Of a DNA stretch of 52,415 nucleotides, positions 46,675-52,415 are shown piece by piece. The notes under the pieces are model-generated. The model was not told where the DNA came from, made no database searches, and saw only the letters and a program-made list of their open reading frames with translations. Position numbers and translations under genes: made by a program. This DNA is from Funneliformis mosseae (lineage: Eukaryota > Glomeromycota > Glomeromycetes > Glomerales > Glomeraceae), in assembly GCA_910592005.1 (NCBI GenBank), contig CAJVPP010000075.1, positions 1 through 52,415 on the forward strand, in the 5' to 3' direction. Position 1 is the stretch's first letter. Each line of letters begins with the position of its first letter.

Positions 46675-48326
46675 CATAAGTTGTAAGAAGCATATAATAA
46701 CTTATTTCAACAATAAAACTTCATAATTTCCAAAGTTTCCCAAATTTCTAAAACTGCGTTTTTATTTTTTTAAGCAATAAATATTATATTAAAAATATCA
46801 CAAAGGTATAATATATTAAAAATTATAACAAAAATAATAATAATAAAAAACAAAAATAAAGATTTTGTAAAGTGAACTTTTGCTTCAGACTCTCAACAGC
46901 TTCAGTTGCTTAATAATAATATTTAAAAAGATTCAATAAAAAATTTAATAGATAATGGTAAAAAAAATAAATTCAACAAAATGTAACAAGTAAAAAAAAA
47001 ATATATAAATGTATTGTTTTTTTTTCTCTCGTACTGATCTTATTCAGACGTCACAAGCTACACAAGTTATCCTACTTAGTTTTTTGTTGATTGTTTTGAT
47101 TTGATCTTACGTAATGCAATAGGACAGACAAAATTCTCACGTGACAGTGCAATTTTTCACTCTAATTCCTAAAAGTATATTGTCTTACACTTCGCTCTGA
47201 ACAATAATAAAGATTCTATTCTAACTTTTAAATATTATAGAGTTAAGAAATCTTAAAACAAAATATCATATGACCTTTATAACAAAATAAATAAATTAAA
47301 GAAATTATAATAACAAAAGATTAAGAAATAACCAATCAAACAGAGGATCATGAAAAAAAACAATTAATTAGAAAATTACATGATATTAGATAAATAATTA
47401 CTGAAATAATGTAATGAAATATAAATTATCTGATATAATTGTTAGACAACACAATCATATAAACACAATATAACTGAAAAATAATAAAAATCCCATAACA
47501 TAATTAGAAAAAAGTATAATAATTAGAATGTAATATAATAACTAGATGTAATATAATAATTTAAATATTATACAATAATCAGAAAGTAATACAATAACTA
47601 AAATGTTATATAATAATTGAAAGAAGATAAGATAATTGAAATATAATATAGAATAAATTATAAGACCTAAAAAAACAAATAACTAAAGTTTTAAAAAGAA
47701 AAATAATTAAAGAATTTTTGAAAAAGAAAGAAAAAAAGAAGAAAACTTATAAATATACATGAATATTATACAAAAGACTCAAATAAAATAAACTAATAAA
47801 ATGAGACCATGAAATGTTTATATAATTTATATTACTAAAAAGAAAATTAGTAAAATATTAAAAAAAATATATAAAATATACTTGAACACAAAAGAAAAAA
47901 GAAAATTATTATGAAAATTAAAAGAACAAAAAAGAATTGAAATAATAAAGTAGTAAAAGTAAAGGAAAATCTAAAAATAAAAAATAATGATATTATAGAA
48001 ATGCATATATCAGGAAATTTTTTAGGAAATATATGTTAATAAAAAGATTATGTATTATATCTCAATAATAATCAGACTTGTCAAATAGTTTCAAAAGATG
48101 ACAAATAATTAGAATTTAACTAAAATAACTAAATATCAATATTTAGCCTCATTGAGAAATTTTTAAGAAAGTATATTAATTAAGAAATTACTGATATATA
48201 TCAATAATAATTAAACTTATCAATTAATCAAAAAAATCTCATATGATAAAAATCAAGAAAAATTCAAATGATAAATATTGAAAAATTTTTATTATAACTA
48301 TTAACGTAAATAATATTATTTATTTT
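46675..48326. other. A/T-rich region without genes
   Basis: No coding frame. A patch at 47,030-47,220 is richer in C/G and contains CACGTGAC and GACGTCAC words, possibly a transposon edge. The rest is AATAAT-type low complexity. Confidence 0.45.
47505..47660. repeat. Degenerate short tandem repeat (unit about 17-20 bases)
   Basis: Repeated words of the form AATGTAATATAATAACTAG / AAAGTAATACAATAACTAA occur head to tail with substitutions. Confidence 0.55.
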
Positions 48327-48328
48327 TA

Positions 48329-48985
48329 CAGTCAGCTCTTCATAAATGCATCCTCTATAAATGCATTCTCTTTATAAATGCATCTTTTTGCTCAGTCCCA
48401 AGCTAAGACTTAATGCTAATTGCATTCCTTTTATATTCTAATGGTACAATGATTCTTTAAGTCTACTTATATAAAACTCTTTTCTATAAATACACCTACG
48501 TGATTTGTAAATTTCTGATATATAACTAAAACTTTTGATATTCTTGAAACTTATAATACAGTATACACAGTATGCACAGTACACGCAGTTCAATTAATAT
48601 TAATGCAATTTTTATTATAAATAATGTTTAAAAAAACTACTTTAACTGACATTCAGAAGTATGACTTTTGTCTATATGCTCATAATAATATTTTGACTCA
48701 CATTCAATATATAGATTAGATTGAACTAAAATAAGGAGTTAAAATTGACAAATCTACAATTACACAAATTTTGCAAACAAAGGATAAAAGAATTACTACA
48801 GAAGTTATAAATTTGAAAGTAAAATGCTATAAACCTATTATTTTTCTAGAGCTTGAACTTGTTCTTAAAGAATTCGTATTACTTTATTAAAACAGAACTA
48901 TCTTAAGTAATGCTTTATTAATTGAAAAGCTAAATTATTAGCTGACAAACTGAAAATACCTCAAGGAATATTACATGTTAATTTT
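48329..48985 (+). pseudogene. Pogo/Tigger-like element: terminal repeat and transposase N-terminus
   Basis: The element begins at 48329 (CAGTCAGCTCTTC) after TA. Three subterminal TAAATGCAT words lie at about 48342, 48357 and 48373. A broken transposase frame starts at ATG 48624: MFKKTTLTDIQKYDFCLYAH, then QYID-stop-IELK-stop-GVKIDKST, ITQILQTKDKRIT and, in a shifted frame, AKLLADKLKIPQGILHVN. This is the psq-type plus CENP-B-type helix-turn-helix DNA-binding half of pogo/Tigger transposases; the DDE half is absent. Stops replace Trp (WIE, KWG) and Gln. Coding likeness ends near 48985 in A/T-rich DNA. Its terminus is akin to the pogo end at 23397, so both relics probably belong to one family. 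Confidence 0.75.
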
Positions 48986-49054
48986 TTAATTTTATAAATT
49001 TTCTTTAATTTTATTTTAAAAATATTTAATATTTATTTAATTTAATTAATTAAT

Positions 49055-49280
49055 TTAACCTATCTTATTTATAGCTAATTGATATCTAATTTATATCTGA
49101 TTAGCATATATCAAAAATCAGCTAAGAAATAGCTAAAATTTAATCTATCTTATTTATAGCTGATTTACATCTGATTGGTATATATCAAAATTGATTAAAA
49201 TTTAACTTATATTATATATAACTGATTGATATCCAATTTATATCTGATTGGTATACATCAAAAATTGGCTAAAATATTTC
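49055..49280. repeat. Three diverged tandem copies of a 65-85-base unit
   Basis: Each unit runs roughly CTTATTTATAGCTGATT..ATCTGATTGGTATATATCAAAATT..AAAATTTA. Copies begin near 49060, 49142 and 49204. It lies directly downstream of the pogo N-terminal relic. Confidence 0.65.
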
Positions 49281-50149
49281 AAAATAAAATAAAATTTGAA
49301 AGGAAATATAACTGATATTTAGGATTAACAGTCAAATAATGCTAAAAATATTTAATTTATTTTCACAAATAGTATTTTCTATTAATTATATTAATAGCTA
49401 AATATTCTTTTGCATTTTACTAGGCTGAAAAATTGATAGTTAATTGGTATAAATTGTATAAATTGATTTAAAATATAATGAACTGATATTATATAATCAT
49501 AACTTTCTGAATAAAATTTAATATCCCATAATTTAACATTACATATTTATTTTTCACTAAAATAATATCACATATTTGGAGAATTTGTAGATTTATATTA
49601 ATGAACATATGCTAGAAAATATTTAGCCTATCTAGATAGCAAATTGACTTTATGAGTAAAATAATATTAGACTTGACCAGAATAATAATTGATTGTATCA
49701 TTATTTATAATAAATTTGATTAAAATGTATGTATTTTTTATATGTTGAAAGACATCAATGATCTAAAGATTTTAGAACTAATTTAACATCTTCTAAATTA
49801 ATTCATTTTGACCTGAATCATTATATCATCTTCTGAATCCTTATTAAATAGCTTCTTAAAATCAAATATGATATAAGTTATATTATAGTATTCAACTATC
49901 AAATTAAGCATTTCACTTGAAATAATTATATTATTGGATAATAGTTTAAGAAATTCGCAAGAAATAGTTTACTATCAGTAACATTTAATTTCTTAATATT
50001 TTGTAAATTTATTTAAAATTGGTGGATTTCGTCAGAAGAAAATTTGTTTATATCTGAAAGAGAACTAATTAAAGGCTAATTATCTAGCAATTTAAGCCCT
50101 TTACCTCAATACTATTACAGTTGTAGCAGAAAAAACTGATAATTTTTTT
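49281..50149. other. A/T-rich region without genes
   Basis: No coding frame or recognisable element. Confidence 0.5.
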
Positions 50150-50442
50150 TATAACTTCATAATTTTGTAAGTTTTATGTCTAAGAATATGAATTTAGTAT
50201 CATTAGATTTATGTCAAAAGATGAATTTAATGAGCTATAATTCATTTTTCTGTAATTATTAGTGTAAAAAAAATATTATAAAATATTATGTGTAATAAAC
50301 ATCAATAAACACTGCTAATTTATTTAACACTTTATCCCATAATTATACAAGCTTTACACTTAAAGATATGAATTTATTACTATTTAATTTATCTTAATGA
50401 GATGATTCTAATGAACTATATTTTGTCTTCTATGATTACTAG
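50150..50442. repeat. Diverged duplicated segment, two copies about 180 bases apart
   Basis: 50150-50262 and 50331-50441 share the order CATAATT.T..AAG.TTTA, AA.ATATGAATTTA.TA, GATG..T.TAATGA.CTATA and T.ATTA.TAG. This is an old tandem duplication of non-coding sequence. Confidence 0.5.
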
Positions 50443-51028
50443 ATACAGTATAATATAAAAATATATATAGAAGATTATTAAAAAATATATATTTTTTTAT
50501 ATATATTTATTTTTCAAAATCTATTTTGAAATACATAGAATTAGTGATAAAAAAATAATTATTGTATAATAGACTATTAAATAATTATTATGTCTTAAAG
50601 TATATATCACAAAATATAATATATTAAATTTTAAGATTTGTTAAATAAAAATCACATGAAAAATTCACTATTGTTTAATTGTCAGTTTTTTTCACTAGAA
50701 CTGTAGAATTTGTAATACTATTGATTTAAATATCAAATATTAATTAACACATTAGTTATTATATTATATTTAAAATATTTATTTTATCAGAATAATATTT
50801 ATATGATAATTTTTAATCACATTTTATATTTTTTACATTTTTTATTCAATTTTATGCTTCTGTTTTAATAATTTTCAAGGATAAATATTATAATATTAAA
50901 TATAGTGTACTTTTACAGGAGCTTTACATAAACTTGTTTTTATCAACTTTTCCCTATTTTAACTTAAATTATTTATTAGTTCCTAAATTATTTATTTTCC
51001 CAATATTTTCTAATTTAATTAATAAATA
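50443..51028. other. A/T-rich region without genes
   Basis: Simple A/T sequence between the duplicated segment and the second Tc1 copy. Confidence 0.5.
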
Positions 51029-51030
51029 TA

Positions 51031-52151
51031 CAGTTCTTAATGAAAATAATAATAATAGATATATTGCATCTATATTCAATCATAGCATTACCACTTTTTC
51101 AATTTAAAACTATTGTTAATTTTACTAAATCAGATAATAGAATGCTAATTTTAAAAGATAAGTTATAAAAATTATTTGTTATTTCTTTTTTTAATTTTAT
51201 CTGTAAAATGATATTTTTTTTCTTAAAATACAATAAAATTCCATTAAGTCACTTACACTGCAAAATGTTTAATACAAAGAAAATTTTCTAAAAATTAGAA
51301 ATTTAAATGAGCAATATGCTAGTATTCTATGTAAAATTAGCAATATTTCTATAAAACACTTATCTAATAAATTGAGAAACCTTAAAAAATGTCACTAATT
51401 ATAAAATTTTGTAAAATAATCATTTTACTATAGTATAGATGCCTACTGAAACCTCCTCAAAATAATTTTGTTATACCCTTTTCTATGTTTTTAATATAGT
51501 TTTGACAGTTTCAGCTTTCGTCATATCTCTTATTATAATTTTAATATAGTTTCGTCTAAGTTTTGACTATTATTAAGGGGTTTCATCTCTCATTTATATA
51601 CTATAGCTGGTAAAATTAAAGCAAAATAGAAAAATAATGATTATAAATTTAAGATTAGTAAGTATATCATATATGATAAGCTTGTAAACCTCATTTATAT
51701 TTCTGTTTCTGTTTTTACAAAAAAAATGATTCATAATACACTTTTTAAGATATTTAGTATGATTTAAATAATTATCTTCCAAGACAAATTCTTTCTAGAC
51801 TATTATATAAGCTAGATTTAAATTCTATTGAAAATATATAGGCTTTTTTAAAGAGAAATAAGAATTTGATAGCAAAAAATAAAAAAAATCTTTTAATAGA
51901 TTTTTTTTATCATAATCTAGTAGCAATAAGATGATCTCAATAATGATATATTACTTCAGTATATTAAAAGCAAGTTAAATTATATTCAAATATACATTGA
52001 TGCAAAAGGAGGTTTTATAAAATATTAATTATATAATAAAAATATTGGGTTAATATTACTCTTTAAATAATAATAAAAATAATTGCATTTAATAATAAAA
52101 ATTTTATATACCTTCAAAAAATAAGTTTATTATTCTTTTTACTAAGAATTG
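51031..52151. mobile_element. Tc1/mariner element, copy 2 (heavily mutated, with nested insertion)
   Basis: It aligns along nearly its whole length with the element at 1561-2524; for example both contain GATAATAGAATGCTAATTTT. The ends are CAGTTCTTAATGAAAATAAT and, reverse-complemented, CAATTCTTAGTAAAAAGAAT, with TA at 51029-51030 and 52152-52153. Compared with copy 1 most differences are C to T or G to A, and most CpG sites are lost. The transposase frame (plus strand) is unreadable, although remnants of the PIEN region (DLNSIENI) remain near 51810-51840. A 167-base insertion splits it at 51434-51600. Confidence 0.85.
51434..51600. mobile_element. 167-bp insertion nested in Tc1 copy 2
   Basis: This sequence is absent from copy 1 and is flanked by CTATAG direct repeats (51428-51433 and 51601-51606). 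The ends are loosely inverted: TATAGATG..TGAAACC at the left and TATATAAATG..GATGAAACC reverse-complemented from the right. It has more CpG than its host element and was probably inserted later. Non-coding MITE, superfamily unknown. Confidence 0.65.
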
Positions 52152-52309
52152 TATTCTCTTTTTATAATATATTATTATTAAATATTTTATCAATTTAACT
52201 ATTTTAGAGTTTTATTCTAATGGTTTCTTTCAGAATATTAATATTTCTTCAATAAGAATAAGTATAATATGATTGCAAATTCAATCTGATTCACTTATAA
52301 AATCTTTTA

Positions 52310-52415
52310 CAGTAGCGGTCATAAGTATCTGACCCCTTATAATTCTTAAAGTTAATTAATAACACCCATTAAAATTTTCCAAAATTTAAGTACAATACCA
52401 ATGTTGATCACATGT
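52310..52415. mobile_element. Start of another Tc1-like element, cut by the window edge
   Basis: After TTTTA the sequence CAGTAGCGGTCATAAGTATC followed by TGACCCC resembles the terminal repeat of a second Tc1/mariner family. Only 106 bases are in the window. TA precedes it; the other end is not visible. Confidence 0.45.

Overview
The window looks like nuclear DNA of an arbuscular mycorrhizal fungus (Glomeromycotina, probably Rhizophagus or a close relative). The basis is the very high A+T content with long A/T homopolymers, many short introns (GT..AG, T-rich) in every housekeeping gene, a BTB-BACK-TLDc gene and Sel1-repeat coding sequence of the kind expanded in these fungi, a velvet regulator, and abundant decayed DNA transposons. 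Nothing bacterial, organellar or viral was seen. No tRNA, rRNA or CRISPR array was recognised. The species call is inference; no database was searched.

Layout. 1-17.6 kb is accessory DNA. It holds a broken Crypton-like tyrosine recombinase cut by a small inverted-repeat element, palindromic MITEs, a complete but dead Tc1/mariner copy (1561-2524, TA target duplication), a BTB-BACK-TLDc gene (3177-4798, one homopolymer frameshift), a PIF/Harbinger remnant, an intact coiled-coil plus 20-residue leucine-rich-repeat gene (7727-8998), and its decayed paralogue, which is fused to Sel1 repeats (12496-14073). It also holds a tandem array of about 150-bp units (15.5-17.0 kb) whose cores are bordered by splice-site-like sequences on the minus strand.

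17.6-24.2 kb is extremely A+T-rich and holds only transposon debris: a 480-bp foldback element and a pogo-like transposase C-terminus with its terminal repeat. 24.28-43.55 kb is a gene-dense housekeeping island: an Mtf2-like mitochondrial expression factor, complex I subunit NDUFA8, a seven-exon velvet gene (minus strand), MGM101, NAD-isocitrate dehydrogenase catalytic subunit (nine exons, one GC-AG intron), F-actin capping protein beta, an SRF/MCM1-type MADS-box factor and a 63-residue SERF/4F5 protein. Exon joins in these genes were checked by reading frame, and each total length is divisible by three. 43.6-52.4 kb returns to A+T-rich debris: a Pif1-like helicase pseudogene, a pogo transposase N-terminus with terminal repeat, two diverged tandem repeats, a second copy of the same Tc1 family (51031-52151) with a nested insertion, and the first 106 bases of a third Tc1-like element.

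How the pieces relate. Four of the eight island genes act in mitochondria (mRNA expression, complex I, mtDNA maintenance, TCA cycle), but they are separate transcription units and nothing here shows co-regulation. The flanks contrast sharply with the island: the relics carry stops mainly at former Trp, Arg and Gln codons and differ between copies mostly by C-to-T and G-to-A changes, as expected of deaminated, silenced DNA. The least explained structures are the exon-like tandem arrays (15.5-17.0 kb, with a looser relative at 1.05-2.88 kb) and the 20-residue LRR / LRR-Sel1 gene pair.
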